Positions 45,338 to 59,106 of a stretch of 64,000 nucleotides of DNA are shown one piece after another (within the stretch, counting starts at the first letter, position 1; each line of letters starts with the position of its first letter). The stretch is from Alternaria dauci. Its lineage: Eukaryota; Ascomycota; Dothideomycetes; Pleosporales; Pleosporaceae. The DNA lies in assembly GCF_042100115.1 (NCBI RefSeq), contig NC_091275.1:2914001-2978000 (forward strand). Direction: 5' to 3'. The notes beneath the pieces were generated by a model. That model was not told the origin of the DNA. It saw only the letters and a program-made list of their open reading frames with translations, and made no database searches. Position numbers and translations under genes: made by a program.

Positions 45338-48142
45338 TAGCCTTTATAGACGTTTTTTTATTATTATTATAGTATATTTAGAGACCTTTTTTAAGATAAA
45401 GCGCTAACTAAGTAACTATAGGCTTATACTTATATTTAGTACTACTAGTATATACGTAGTATATTATAAATACTAGATACTAAAGATATAAAATAGTAGT
45501 AAATTATATACTTACTAGAGATAAGATATAACCTTCTAATATATATACTATCTTTTACTATCCTTTACTATCCTCTACTATTTTTACTTTTTATAACTAC
45601 TACTACTACTTTTACCTCTTCTTAAGAATAACTAACTAGCTACCTATAGTATAGCTACTACTATCTAATAATTAGCTTTAGTTAGAAGGAATATTAGTAC
45701 TAGTACTATCTACGCCTTATTCTCTTATCTCTATAGTATCTCTTTAAACTCCCTCTCTTAAACTTAGGATATTACTCCTCTAATACCTTTTTAATATCCT
45801 TTATCTACTAGTATAGTTAGTTCTTAGTTTCTTAGCTAAAAGTACTTTATTTAAAATAATAAAGTAGCTAAATATAAAGAGCCTATAGCTATAGTAGCTA
45901 TCTATATAAGCTATATATATCCCCCCTAGGCCTTAGGGAGAGGGCCTATAGTATTATCTTATATTATATTACTAAGAAATTTTAAAACTAAGCCTAAACT
46001 ATCCTAGCGTATTTAGAAGTCTCTTTTTACCTATAATACCTCTCTATCTACTCTACTTATATTATACCCTACACCGCCTTAACGTCCCTACTATTACAAG
46101 TACTACTAATACTACCTAGAGATTAAGCTCTATTATATTATAGTAATTATAGTAATTATAGTAATTATAATTATAGTTATAGTTATAATTATAATTATAA
46201 TTCCCTTTAAGCAGCTATAAAGCCTATATATTAGTAGTAGTACCCTTATATATTACTACCGTAGCTACTATAGCTATCGAAGCTATTATAGCTATTATAC
46301 TATACTCGTTACTATCGCGCACCTAAATCCTATCGCGTTATATCCTAAGCCTTCTATATTATTAAATTAATTATCTACTACGTAAGATAACGTCCTACTA
46401 CTAATATCCTATAGAACCCTTTACTATTACTACTTCTCTACTATTATATCCTACTACTATTTTAGTTCCTAACTATACCTCTAGCTATACCTATCTTAGC
46501 TCCTTAATAATATCTATAATATATAGTAGCTAGTCCTTAAAGCCCCTATTATAGACCTTGTCTAAGTACCTATACTACTTATTAGTTATTATAGAACTAG
46601 TAACCTATATATTATATATACGCTAGACCTTTATATCCTAAAGAAGAGTAAATAACTTATTAGCTTTATTTATACCTTTACTAGCTAGTATAATAGTAGT
46701 ACCTATAAGGAGGACCTTAGTAATAAAAACTAGGTCCCTAAGTATATAGTTAAATTCTTTTTTAGTAAACCTATATAATAGGCTAAGGGATTAAATATAA
46801 GTCTAGAACTTATACTTAAGGTTACTTTTAAGGGGGTTAATCTTAATAATAACTTTATACTTATTATACTACTTAATAGTAGCTGCTATAGTTAACAGGA
46901 GGGTTACTAAGCCCTCTAAAACTAGGCGCTTTATACCTATAATAATATTATATATAATAACCTTTATATTAGAGATACTAGAGTTACTAGAGTTACTAGA
47001 GTTACTAAATATACTAGATATATTAGATATATTAAAGTGTAGGAGTTAAGAGAAGAAAATTTACGTAGTTACTTAAATATTTCTTTATTCTTAAGTACTA
47101 TAGTTATGAGCCTAGATATAAGCTATAAACTATAGTTTAAAAACTCCTCTTCTCCCTAAACTCCTCTTCTCCCTAACGTCGCCGTGACTTTCTAGAACCG
47201 CCTAAAGTTTAGGGCTTTAGCTTTAACCTATCTATTATTAAATATATATAGTAGTATATAGTAAAACTAGGTGTTTAGGAAATACACCTTTACTATAATT
47301 TATTATAGTATCTTTTAATAGTGTTATGCTTACGTCTTTTACTAGCACGTGTATTATTTAAATAATAAGCTATATATATTAGCTCCTCTACCTTCCTCTC
47401 TATTTATATCCTCTTCTACCTAATAGCTACCTTTATAATAATATTACTAATATTAGAGGTATTAATAATATTAATATTATCTACTATCTTAGTCTATAAA
47501 AGGTAGTAGAACTTAAGTAATTACTTATTTAACTTATTAAGGACTACTTTAGGTAGCTCCTTAGTATATATAAAGTAAGTATATTATATACTTATAAATA
47601 TATTAATTAGTACTTATCTAGCTAAGGTTTTTAGGCTAGGCTAGAAGACCTCTTAGATAAGGATAAAGAGGAAATATATATATATATATAGTATAATTTA
47701 ACTATATATAGTATAATTTAATTATATATAGTAAGATACTTAAAGTAAGTTAGTATTAGTATAAAGGTTAGAAGGAGCTAGGCTTTTATATAACCCCCTC
47801 TTAGTTATAGTAAATATACTTTATCTTCTCTCCCCTTCGTAATATATTATAATTACGTTACTAGCTAATAATAGCTAGTAATCCCTATTAGACCTCTACT
47901 AAGGTTTCTTATAAGTGTCTTTTTTTATTACCTTTAGTAATTTTTTTTAACTTTAGTTTTTATATATAGATATTAGAGCTTTACTACTATAAAATACTAA
48001 TTAGTCTAGTATTCAAATTATATTATTACTTTATCTTTTTAATTAACTTTTATAACTAATAAGTAGAAGGATAGCTACTTTTTACTTTTTTAAAGTTTTA
48101 TTTTAATAATACCCCCTACTTATAGAAAATAAAAAACTATAC
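45338..48142 (-). mobile_element. T1 repeat copy (d), long form, inverted
   Basis: Tail (CTTAGCCTTTATAGACG) at 45,338, head ending in ATAGAAAATAAAAAACT at 48,142. Compared with copy (a) it holds an internal stretch of about 1.5 kb, including one 200-bp repeat (45,922-46,120), a short TTATAG/TAATTA microsatellite (about 46,137-46,200) and a T2 copy (47,135-47,370). The same internal stretch occurs in copy (c) at 59,107. No target duplication was found. Confidence 0.65.
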
Positions 48143-50507
48143 TTATATCTTTTACTAGTATATTTATTATTTAAATTAAAGGTATTATTTACTATAAACT
48201 AGTATATAAACTTTACTTTAGATTTTAATATTACCTAGTCCTACTTATTAATAAATTAATTATTAGTATAATTCTTTATATAGAGTCTAGCTATTATAAT
48301 TTAGTTAAGGAAAAGTATAGTATTAATAAGCCTTATATACTTTAGTATAAAAGCTATATTAGCTATTATTTAGAAAGTACTTATTATATAAGACTTTTAC
48401 TTATAGAGGTAGTTCTCTACTAATCTTAGTTCTAGCTTCTTAATAGTCTTTATTATACTATTTATTTTAGTCTTATATCTATTTTTTATATTAGTTATTT
48501 CCTTAATAAGAGGGTAATACTCTATAAAGGATTTATATCCCTTATACTTATCTATTAGGCCTAGAAGTTTCTTATATATTACTATTACCTTAAGTATATA
48601 ATTATAGAAGAGCTTAAAGGCCTAAGAACTATTATAGAACTAAATATCTAGTATTATATACTACTAATACAGAGTCTTATTTTCTAGTTAGTTAATAAAG
48701 TTATATACTAAGTCTTAGATATTAATAGGAGCTTATTAGGCTATATTAAGAATATCTTACTTAGCTACTACTAGCTCTTAGTTTAACGTTATAATATATT
48801 ACTCTTTATTAGGTACTTTAGATATATCTCCTACTCTAAGATTACTAAAATTAAATAATAAACCTAAGGTTATTAGAGGTAAAGTTTACAATAAGGAAGG
48901 AGGTATTATTACTAGTACTTTACCTTTACCTTTATCTTTATTCTTATTCTTTAGAGCTATCTATTACTCCTTTAGTAATATAAGGTACTTTAGTATATAG
49001 AACTAAGTGCGCTAGTAAGTAATTAAGTATAAGAAGTTTTTTATACTACTTTTAGCTACTACTCTTATAGTTTAAATATTTTATATATAATTAAGTTAAG
49101 TATAACAAGTAGTTTAAAAGAAAAAGAAAGAGATTAAGAGCTTAAAGCTAAGAGGTATTACTTTTATCTATCTTATAGTAGCGTATTTATAGCTTCCTTA
49201 GCTAATATTACTTAAGTAATAATATAAGTAAAGGTAAAAGAGTATATAAAAGTAAAAGTAAAATAATAGTATATAACTATAGGTATATATACTATAGAGA
49301 GGTTCTCTACTTTTATATTCTTCTTTAATTAGAACTAATAGCTAATTATTAGGAGCTATAAGTTAGCTTATTACTAGGGCTATAAATTCTAAGTTTATAA
49401 CTCTTAGTAGAGGAAGAAAGAAAGAAGAAAGGAAGGATATATTCTATTTATATAGTACTAAGACTACGCCTAGATACTACTTAGTAGTTAGTTATAAAAG
49501 TTTTACTTTATATAATAAAGATTTAGACTAAGTATTATTATTTTCTTCCTCTCTATTCTTAAGGTAGTATTATAAATATACTTAAGTTATTATTTTCTAA
49601 TATCTAAAGAGATTTATAATATATTATTATATAGTATATAGTTTATAATATATTCTAGTAGTTAAGATATATAATCTAAGTTATAGCTTATAAACCTAGA
49701 TTCTATATTTTAAGAGTATAAATAATTAGTATTATTTTAAATTAATAAAAGAGTACTTAGAAGTATTAAAGTACTACTAAAAGCTACTCTCCCTCTCCTT
49801 CTTAGAAAGATAAACTATCTTATAGTCTATCTAGATACTAAGGAGGTATTAGAGTTAGATCTAGAGTTAGAATTTTCCTAATCTTATATATATACTTATT
49901 ATTCTTCTTCTATTAGATATTTAGTAATAACTACTCTAAAGATTATCTTATTATCTTTTTATTATATAGTTAATTATCTTAATAGTCTATAGTCTTAAGG
50001 TAGTAATTCTTTAGTATCTAGAATAACTAAAATATTTAGTATAGTACTACTATTTTCTTAGTACTCTAGGTTTTATAGTTTTATATTACTTTTATCTTCT
50101 TTAATAATATTATCTTTAAGATACTAGTAGAAGAGTTTTAGCCTTTTTCTTAGTATAGTATATAGGAAAATAGTACTATTAAAGTCTTTTAAGTAGTAAG
50201 TTCTATAGTTAAACTTTACCTCTTATACTTTATATAGTCCTAGCTATCTTATATTAAGCTTTTAATCTCTTAATATATTAATTTTCTATATTAAATTCTA
50301 AAGAAGTACTAAGTCTCTAAGTATAATATCTTCTTAGTAAATTTCTTTTATATTATCTTAATATTCTTTCTTAGCTATATATATATAGTTAGTATAGGCT
50401 ATAGCTTCTTTAATAAACTAATCTCTAAGATCTAATTATATTACTTAAATTATAAATAGCTATACCTAATCTTTAACTTACTAAAATAGTAAGGTTTACT
50501 ATATTAG
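48143..50507 (-). mobile_element. Gypsy-type remnant E, integrase C-terminal end on the minus strand
   Basis: Conceptual minus-strand translation around 50,090-50,330 reads DLVLL, LGLYKV near 50,226-50,243 and RLKLFY. This is the GPY/F-type module that ends many fungal gypsy integrases (GPY changed to GLY). The remaining part down to 48,143 is unresolved AT-rich DNA. The element is cut at about 50,508 by the start of gypsy element C. Confidence 0.5.
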
Positions 50508-51776
50508 TACTATAGCAGAGAAACTAAAGGAAGTATAAGTAGTTAAAGAACTATTAGGCTTAGGGATAGTATAGGAAAAAGGAGGCTTTATAGAAACTAG
50601 CTAAATAGTATTTAGCTATAGTATAGTAACTATAATAGATACTACTTTTAATATTTCTATACTTACCTACTATATTAAGCACCTATTCCTAATAGAGAAT
50701 TAGTAATAAAATACTCTACTATATATAATAACTAATTAAAACTTAAACCTTATAACCTTTTAACCTTAGGAAAGCTATAAGTATTTACTAAGTATAAAAT
50801 CTATCTAAAGACTTTATAAGACGCTCTATCTTATAGTCTTAGATAGTAGGAGAAATTAGAATAGATATAGTATAGAATAAGTAAGAAATATTAAGAGAAT
50901 AGTAATAGTATATAGTAACCTAAAGAATATTTTATAATAAAAAAGTATAAAGACTAGAGAATATAAATAAATAGGGATATAGAAAGACCCCTAAGAAGTA
51001 AGAAAGATATAATAGAGGTACTAAGTTACTAATAATACTAGGATTATAACTAGAGTATAGCTATACTATATAAGGTAGTATATTATATAAAGAGTATAGG
51101 CTAAGATAATAATCCTTTAAATAGCTATATAGATAAAGAATATAATAGAGTATATATAGATAGGCTAAATAATATATAAGGCTAAGAATAATAGTAATAA
51201 CCTCTATAGAGTACTACTAATAAGGAAAAAACTAATAATAAATAATTAGATTAATAGACTAAAGATAGCTAACTAAGATAATATCTTAAGATATATAAAG
51301 AATAAAGTAATTACCCTCTTACTAAAAGACTCTTAGATATATAAGTAACTAACTAGTTAAACCTAAGTACTACTTTATATAGTACTTACGCTCTTTATTA
51401 TAGCCTTTACTATACTTATTATATATATTACGTAGATAAGTAAGAACTAATAAGTAAAGAATAAAATAGGTAAAAGAACCTAATCTACTACTAAACTACT
51501 AGCTAGAAGCTAGAATATAGATTAGTTTACTTCTACTACTAAAATAAAGAAACTAGAAGCTTTAGCTAATAGTATAATAATACTAGTAGATTTACTAAGC
51601 GTACTAGTAGTAATACTAAGAAGCTCTATTTCCTTAGATAATCTACTAGTATAGTCCCCTAATAATAAAATAATAAAAGTCTTTTAGATAATAGTAGCCT
51701 TACTCTAATAGCTAAGAAGCTAAGACCTAATAGTAGCTATATAACTCCTACTACACCTAGCTAAAATAGTTCTAGC
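50508..51776 (+). mobile_element. Gypsy element C, copy I, left part (interrupted by element B)
   Basis: Starts with the segment AGAGAAACTAAAGGAAGTAT and runs parallel to copy II (62,331 onward) to position 51,776, where element B is inserted. The same sequence resumes at 58,929. The two copies have the same spacing within a few bases. No open frame; the plus-strand gag of this element starts near the insertion point. Confidence 0.7.
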
Positions 51777-52252
51777 TATTATATAGGGGTTTACTATACT
51801 TCTCTAAGCTTAGTCCTTACTAAGGTAAGATAGGTTTAGGTAATAGTTTATAAGGTAGCGTATAGAATAATTAGGTAGAAAAGAGTTATTATTATAACTA
51901 AGAGATAAATAATACTAATTCTATAAATAATAGAATAACTAGTTAATAATCTTTATAAGAGATAAACTGTTTAAGTTAACTATAATAAGTATAATAATAA
52001 GATCTAATATATTTTTATACCTATTACCTTAGGTCCTATACTCTTTACCCTCCCTTTTAAGAGGGAGGCCTAGGAGGGCTATAGCCTCCTAATCTTTACT
52101 AGCCTCCTAGAAGCTAGGTCTTAGTAGGATACTATTCCTTTTACGTAATCTAGGCCCCACCCTAGATCTACTTTTATCTATTATATTTACTTAATAGTCT
52201 TCCTTTATATAACCTATATAAAAGGGAAGTAACTCCTTATTACCTTATAATA
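51777..52252 (-). repeat. 3' LTR of gypsy element B
   Basis: 476 bp, starting TATTATATAGGGG and ending CCTTATAATA. Matches the right LTR over its whole length; the differences seen are mostly C/T or G/A. The TG...CA termini have become TA...TA. The LTR contains CTATATAAAAGG, the complement of a TATA-like site. Confidence 0.9.
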
Positions 52253-55200
52253 TTACCCCCCCTCTTAGGTGTATTATCCTAATACCCTAAGTAATTATTT
52301 TCCTACGCCTAGTCTAGTAGTAGTAGTAGAGGTATAGATACTCTAGTAGTATTATATCCTCTCTTTCCTCCTTTCCTTACTTTCCCTAACTATACCTAAG
52401 GTTTAGACTTCTTAACGCGTCTGTGCCTAGAACTTAACTTAATAGCGCTAGGCTTATGCTAATTATATCTACTAATAAAGGAATAAGATAACCTTTTATT
52501 ATAAGTAGTATAAGGAGAAGAATCTTTATTATTTTATAGATACTACCTCTAGGTAGTATATAGGCTGTATTTTAGTAAAAGCTAAGTATAGCTTATTTAT
52601 AACTAAGGAAGAGTAGGAGAAGGTTAAGGCTAAAAAGCGTAAGAAGCGCTTAGCGCTTCTTTAAGCTAAGGCTAAGGTTACTTAACTTTAGCTAGAAGTA
52701 GCAGAGACTAAGGCGCGAGAGTAAGTATTTACTAATTAAGATTACGCTATTTTAAGTCTTTAGGATCGCGCGAAAGAGTAAGCTAAGGGGAACTCTACCC
52801 TTAGTATAGACTTTTAATTAACTAAACTATTACTACCTAGACTATTAACTAACTTAGGCTAGTTATAGGATAACGCCTCTTTTAATCCTTTTTCTAAATT
52901 CTTTTCTTCCCTTAAGGACCTAGTTCTCCCTTCTCTAAGTGTCTTTAATAGTACTTACGTACCTATAACTTATAGTTTATTAAATTTTCCTTTAGTTCCT
53001 AAGTGTTCTAGCTCTCTAGCTATCCTAGCTACTTAACTAAGTATTTCTACTAATAACTAATTTTCTATAGGTCCCTAATCTCTTTAACCTTATACTTATT
53101 ATCTTTAAGCTCTATATTAGTAGCTAGCTTAGTATCTAGAGGTACTCTTTCTAGGAGTTTCTTATAAAAGATAGAGTAGATACGTATACCTAGTAGGAGT
53201 TAGAGTTTATAGTTTACGTTACCTATTTCCTCTAGAACCTTAAATAGCCCTACTTAGAGGTTATCTAGTTTCTTACTTAGTCGCTTAGTTTTTAAGTTCT
53301 ATTATAATAGGAAAACTTTATCCCCCTTCTTAAAGGTTAGTCCCTTAATCCTTTACTTATTAGCTACTTTAGCTATTATAAGGTTCCTATAAGCTATATT
53401 CTTACTTAATTTATTATATAGTTCTCGCATTAAGTAGGCTTTATTATCTATACCTACTATAATACTTTCTATATCTTTTAGATCTTAATAAGTAACTAGC
53501 TTATATCTATAGTTCGCGTAGTGTAGTAAGTACTTAGTTATTATAGACTTAGTACTATTATAGGCTAATTATACTATTAGTAAGAGTTTAACCTAGTTAT
53601 CTTATAGCTTATTAGCGTACATCCTTAGATATTACTCTAGTGTTTAGTTTATTCTTTCTATCTAGCTATCTATTTTAGGGTAAAAGCTAGTTAATAGCTT
53701 TTTCTTTACACCTAACTTTACTAGGAATATATTCTAATATTTAGAAGTAAATAGTTTATTATAATTAGTAATAAACTCTTTAGGTATCCTATATTCTAAT
53801 ATTAGTGCCTTACTAACCTTATACGCGTACTCTTCTACTATAATAGTCTCTTTAGTAGGTATAAACTTTACTCCTTTTATGTATTAGTATATAATAACTA
53901 GGATTATATTATATAATCTTCTAGATCCTAGTTCTAATAACTTTAGGAGCTTTACTATAAAGTCTATTATTACGCTACTCTATAGTCTTATTAGTAGTAG
54001 TAAGGGTTATAATAGGCTATAGGGCTTATATCTCTTAGGCTTATTCTAGTAATAAGCTAAATAGTTACCTAGGACGTCCTACACCTTCGCTTATAAGCGT
54101 AGTATTATAAACACCTTTACTAAACGTCTAACTATCTCTTCTAGCGATACATGTCTGTATTCTAGGGACTTATATAGTTCTTTAATAAGATTCGCTCTTA
54201 TATATAGAGGTATATATATTTAATTACTTTAAATTATATCTTAGTACTCTCGCTTATCTTATAATAGTTTATTAGAGCTGTTCTCATCTAGCTTAAACTA
54301 CTAGCTAGCTACTCTCTACTACTATTACTACTAAAGTGTTTCTACCCGCTTAGCCACCTTAGCTATCTTAGCTAGTTCTAGCTAGTTGTAACGTAGGGTG
54401 CTATTAGGCATCTTCTTAAATATAGCGTTATATAGTTCTTTATAACTATCTTTACGTAAGTTAGATCTCCTACTTAGAGTATTTATAGCTCTATTAAGTG
54501 TTCCTATATAGTAAGTTATCTTAAAGTTAAACTAAGCTAGTATCTTAGCCTATTAGACTTGTTATTAGTTAAGTTTCTTTGTTGTTATAAAACCTGCTAA
54601 GTTTTAGTAATTAGTAAAAACCTTAATCTAGTGTAGTAGTCCTAGTAAATAGACTTCCTACTATTTAAAGGAATTAACTACTCCTAGTAGCTCCTTATTA
54701 TAAACGTCGTAGTTAAGTTCTACTCTAGAGAACTTCCTTAAGTAGTAGAATACTAGTCTCTACTTCTTATCTAGGTACTACTATAATAATACAGCTCTAA
54801 GTATATAATCTAACGTATTAGTCTTAACTTACGTCTCTTATTTTAGGTTATATATCTCTAGTATAGGTACCTTAAGGAATATCTACTTAATTTAATTAAA
54901 AGCTTCCTAATATTCCTTATTCTATTTAAAACTAATTTCCTTTATTATAATCTTAGAGAGGGGTGTTATAATCTTTAAGTAATCCTTAATAAACTTCTAG
55001 TAGTAGTTAGTAAACCCTAGAAAGGATTATACATCCTTAACTATTTTAGGCGTTAGCCACTCCTATACAGCTACTATCTTCTTTAGGTTTATCTTTACTC
55101 CCTCTATAGATATTATAAAGCCTAAATATTCTATTTCCTTTATATAGAATTCGCACTTCCCTAGCTATAGGTACAGCTTATATTCCTTAAGCTTCCTTAG

Positions 55201-58200
55201 CACTTTCTTTATATACTCTATATATTCTTCTAGCGTCCCGCTAGTGTAAACTAATATATTATTAATATACGCTGTAACAAAGATCCTAAGGTATTTATAG
55301 AGCGCGTTATTAATAACTAACTAAAACGTTACTAGGGTATTTATTAACCTAAATAGTATTACTATATACTTAAATAGTCTATATTTTGTCTTAAACACTA
55401 TTATCTATTTATATCCTTCCTTAATCCTAATTTAGTAAAATCCTTCCTAAACGTTAAACTTTATAAACTACTTAGCTCCCTAGAGTTAATCTATAAGCTT
55501 AGTTATTAGTAGTAAGGGATATTAGTTCTTCTAAGTAACGCTATTTAACCTACGGAAGTTAATATATAGTTACTACTTCCTATTAGGCTTCTTTACAAAT
55601 AAGATAGGTAAGGCTATTAGGCCTAATCCTAGTTAGATAAATCCCTTCTTTAGATTCTTCTAGATATAATCCCTTAGCTTAGTATTATACTTAGGCGATA
55701 TAGGGTATATTAGTCCTAGGCTTAGCTTTACCCCTTTATTAAGGATAATCTTATAATCCTAATCCTAATAGTCTACTAGATCTATAGCTTTATTTTCCTT
55801 AAAGAGTTCTCTAAACTTATTAGTTTAATACTCTTTTAGTATCTCTAATAGTAAGTGTCCTTCCTTTATAGTTATAACTTATCTTATCTAGATAACTCTT
55901 ACTCTCTAAGGGTCCTTCTTATAGATTCTCCTAATCTTATAAGGTAAGATCTTACTAAACCTCCTATCTTAGGTTAAGCTCTAGTCCTTTAGGCTTACTC
56001 TTCCACGTACTCTAGTAACCTTATATATAGGTTCTCTTCTAAGTATTATTTATTTTCGCTAATTAATAGCGGGGTTATAAGTATCTAGCTAATTATAACC
56101 TATTAATATATCTAGTCCTCCTAGATCTATAATATTAATATTTATTTAGCACTCTATACTAGCTATCTATAGCTTTATTAATTTAGTTTCTATCTATATT
56201 ATACTATTTCTATATTCTATAAGCTTTTTATTAGCTAGCACTACTAGTACTAGATTCTTCTTAATCTAGTAGGGTACTCCGTGCTTCTCTACTACTTAGG
56301 GTAAGATTATTATTTATATAGCCCTACTATCTATAAGCGCCTTAATATTCTATCCCTATATAGATATAGTTATAAGTAACTACTTTACCTAACTATTAGT
56401 ATCCTATACCTTCCTAAGGGTTGTTTTAGGCGCGCCCTTACTAGTAAGACCCTATCCCTAGTAGCGTCCTAGTTTTTTAACTACTTCTCTCCCTTATACT
56501 TAGGGAAATAGCCTATATTATTCTTTAAGCTATAGTGCGTTAAGCACCTATTATTATAATAGAAGCTCTAATAGATATTCTAATAAGGGATCTCCTCCTT
56601 AGTAATCCTCTTTCTTAGTTAGGCCTTCTTAGCCTTATATATTAGGTAATCTATAACCTTATAGATATTTAATAATAATATAGTATAGTAGTAGTTATCT
56701 ACCTATCTTACCTTATTAAGTTAATCTTAATAGAACTTATATCTATTCCTATATTACGTTTATAGGAGTCTATAGTAGATTTCTACTTTTTCTAGTTTAT
56801 GTAGGTAGTAGTTATCCGCTAGACATTTATCTACCTAGAGGTTTAGGTAATAGTACTAGTCTTAGTCTATTCTATATTCCTCCTTATCTTACTTATAGAA
56901 CTTATAATCTATCTTATAGTTATACTAATATAAATCCTTATAATCCTTAGTATCTTCTACTTTAGAAGCTTCTTAGTCCCTAACCTTAGCTAACGGATCT
57001 TTAAAGTAGGGTTATTAGCGTACCGCTTAGTAACTAATATCCTTAGTATTCCTACTAGTAATAATGACTCGTCCTTAAATGTCGTAGTTATTAGCGTAGT
57101 GTATATTACTACTACAAATCTAGCATTAGTTATTAGCTAGGTAGTTTAACACGTCTTAGCCCTTAATCTTCTAGTTATTATTCTTTAATTCTTCCTAGGC
57201 TAATACTTTAGGCCGCTAAATTATTACGAATCTTTCCTAGGTTACCTAGTATACCTTATCGTAGAGGTCTAAGTCGCTTAGGTTATTATCTAATTCTACT
57301 AGAGTTAGGTAAGGCGTACCCTATCTAATTATTTAGATTTTGATAGCTACCTACTTAACCTGTTTATCCTTATAGTCTTAGGTAAAGTGTCCTATCTTAC
57401 TATATTAGAGATATACTTTATTATTATAACGCTTCTAGCGTTCTTCCTTAGAGAGAGTATCTTATCTCTAACTTTTATTCTTCTTATCCTTAGGTTTCTC
57501 TTATACCTTACTAGTTATAATAGCATCGCTATCCTTATTATATCTATTGCGCTGCTTCCTAGTGTTAGCTATTATTAGCTAAAATTATCCTTTCTACTAA
57601 GACTATTCCTATAAGTAGTTATCTATACGCGTAGCTAGCTTAATTAGAGCCTATAGCGTTCTAGGCTTATTATAGTATATAAGACTATCCTTAATATTTT
57701 CTTTTAAGCCTACTTTAAATACTATTTAAAGTGCTGCGTTATCCTAATTAATCTAAGCCTATAGTTACTTAAACTCTGCTATATATATAAATATAGACTT
57801 AGTTTACCTTAGGAGAGTAATTTTCTTCTCTACCTAGTTCTTAGCGTCTACTTCTCTAAAGATATATCCTATCTCTTACTTAAATTCACTCTAACTAGTA
57901 AATATAGCTTTAGTTTCCTCTCTAGTTCCCTAGTGTTCTATATCTAGTAGATAGTTATCTATATAGGGTTATATCTAGTTTAAGGCTTATCCCTTTATAT
58001 ATATACTTACTATAAGGATCTTATCCTAGTTACTTAGTACTTTATTAAATTTATAATAGAGATTAACTTAAGTAAGGAATATATATAACTCCTCTTATCC
58101 TTTATTATATTTCTTAGGCGCTACTATCTTAGGTTTCTTAATAGTAAGTAATCTTTTATTAGGTGTAGCTATTAGCTAACTTATAAGCTAATTAATTATA

Positions 58201-58452
58201 TCTTATATTCTAGCTATCTACTAAGCCTAGATATAGGCTAGCTACCTAAGATTCCTAAGTTCTCTAACACTTAGGCTATCCTCTATCTTAGAGTTAGATA
58301 TATTAAGTATCTTATTATTACGTAGTACCTATATTAAGGGTCCTAGACCCTAGGCTATATTATTCTAAGTAGTTCTATAGGATACTATTACTAAATCTTA
58401 ATTAGGTAATACTATTAGTTAAAATATCTACTAATATCTAAGGTAGTTAAAG

Positions 58453-58928
58453 TATTATATAGGGGTTTACTATACTTCTCTAAGCTTAGTCCTTTCTAAG
58501 GTAAGATAGGTTTAGGCGATAGTCTATAAGGTAGCGTATAAAATAATTAGGTAGAAAAGAGTTATTATTATAACTAAGAGATAAACAATACTAATTCTAT
58601 AAATAATAGAATAACTAGTTAACAATCTATATAAGAGATAAACTATTTAAGTTAACTATAATAAGTGTAATAATAAGATCTAACACATTCTTATACCTAT
58701 TACTATAAGTCCTATCCTCCTTACCTTCCCTTCTAAGAGGGAGGCCTAGGAGGGCTATAGCCTCCTAATCTTTACTAGCCTCCTAGAAGCTAGGTCTTAA
58801 TAGAATACTATTCCTTTTACGTAATCTAGGCCCTACCCTAGATCTACTTTTATCTAACGTATCCGCCTAATAGTCTTCCTTTATATAACCTATATAAAAG
58901 GAAGGTAATTCCTTATTACCTTATAACA
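58453..58928 (-). repeat. 5' LTR of gypsy element B
   Basis: 476 bp, starting TATTATATAGGGG and ending CCTTATAACA, the less-mutated end that still shows CA. Followed by the target duplication CTAGT. No clear tRNA primer site is readable next to it. Confidence 0.9.
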
Positions 58929-59106
58929 CTAGTTTTTAATAATACTAATATTACTATATTCTTAGAATACTTTAAAGATATATCTAAGTACTATAGGTTT
59001 AGTAATAAAGCTATAGTTAATAAGCTTTTAGCCTACTATAAGTAAAAGTAGTAGATTATTATCTAAGCTTCTAATACTTATAATATAGCTTAGGTGAATA
59101 AGTCTT
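58929..59106 (+). mobile_element. Gypsy element C, copy I, right part
   Basis: Continues element C after the insertion of element B and matches 63,590-63,770. It is cut off at about 59,106 by T1 copy (c). Confidence 0.7.

Larger units (their letters stand above)
51777..58928 (-). mobile_element. Complete RIP-mutated Ty3/gypsy LTR retrotransposon B, minus strand
   Basis: 7.15 kb bounded by two 476-bp LTRs and a 5-bp target duplication: CTAGC at 51,772-51,776 and CTAGT at 58,929-58,933. Orientation is minus: a polypurine tract (AAGAGGGGGGGTAA on the minus strand, 52,253-52,266) lies directly before the left, 3' LTR. Reading the minus strand, RT lies near 54.9-55.6 kb with its catalytic box at about 55,242-55,268 reading YINNILVY, where YLDDILVY would be expected. 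Integrase follows at about 53.2-53.9 kb (KEFITNYNKLFTSKYW, LLTSFYPKIDS). This order and the integrase tail fit Ty3/gypsy. Stops and D-to-N changes show it is inactive. Confidence 0.88.

Noticed and set aside
57387..57578. 63-codon open frame in the AT-rich region, hydrophobic product
   Set aside because: It lies inside gypsy element B on the strand opposite to its pol genes; composition alone (Leu/Ile-rich from TA-rich DNA) explains it.
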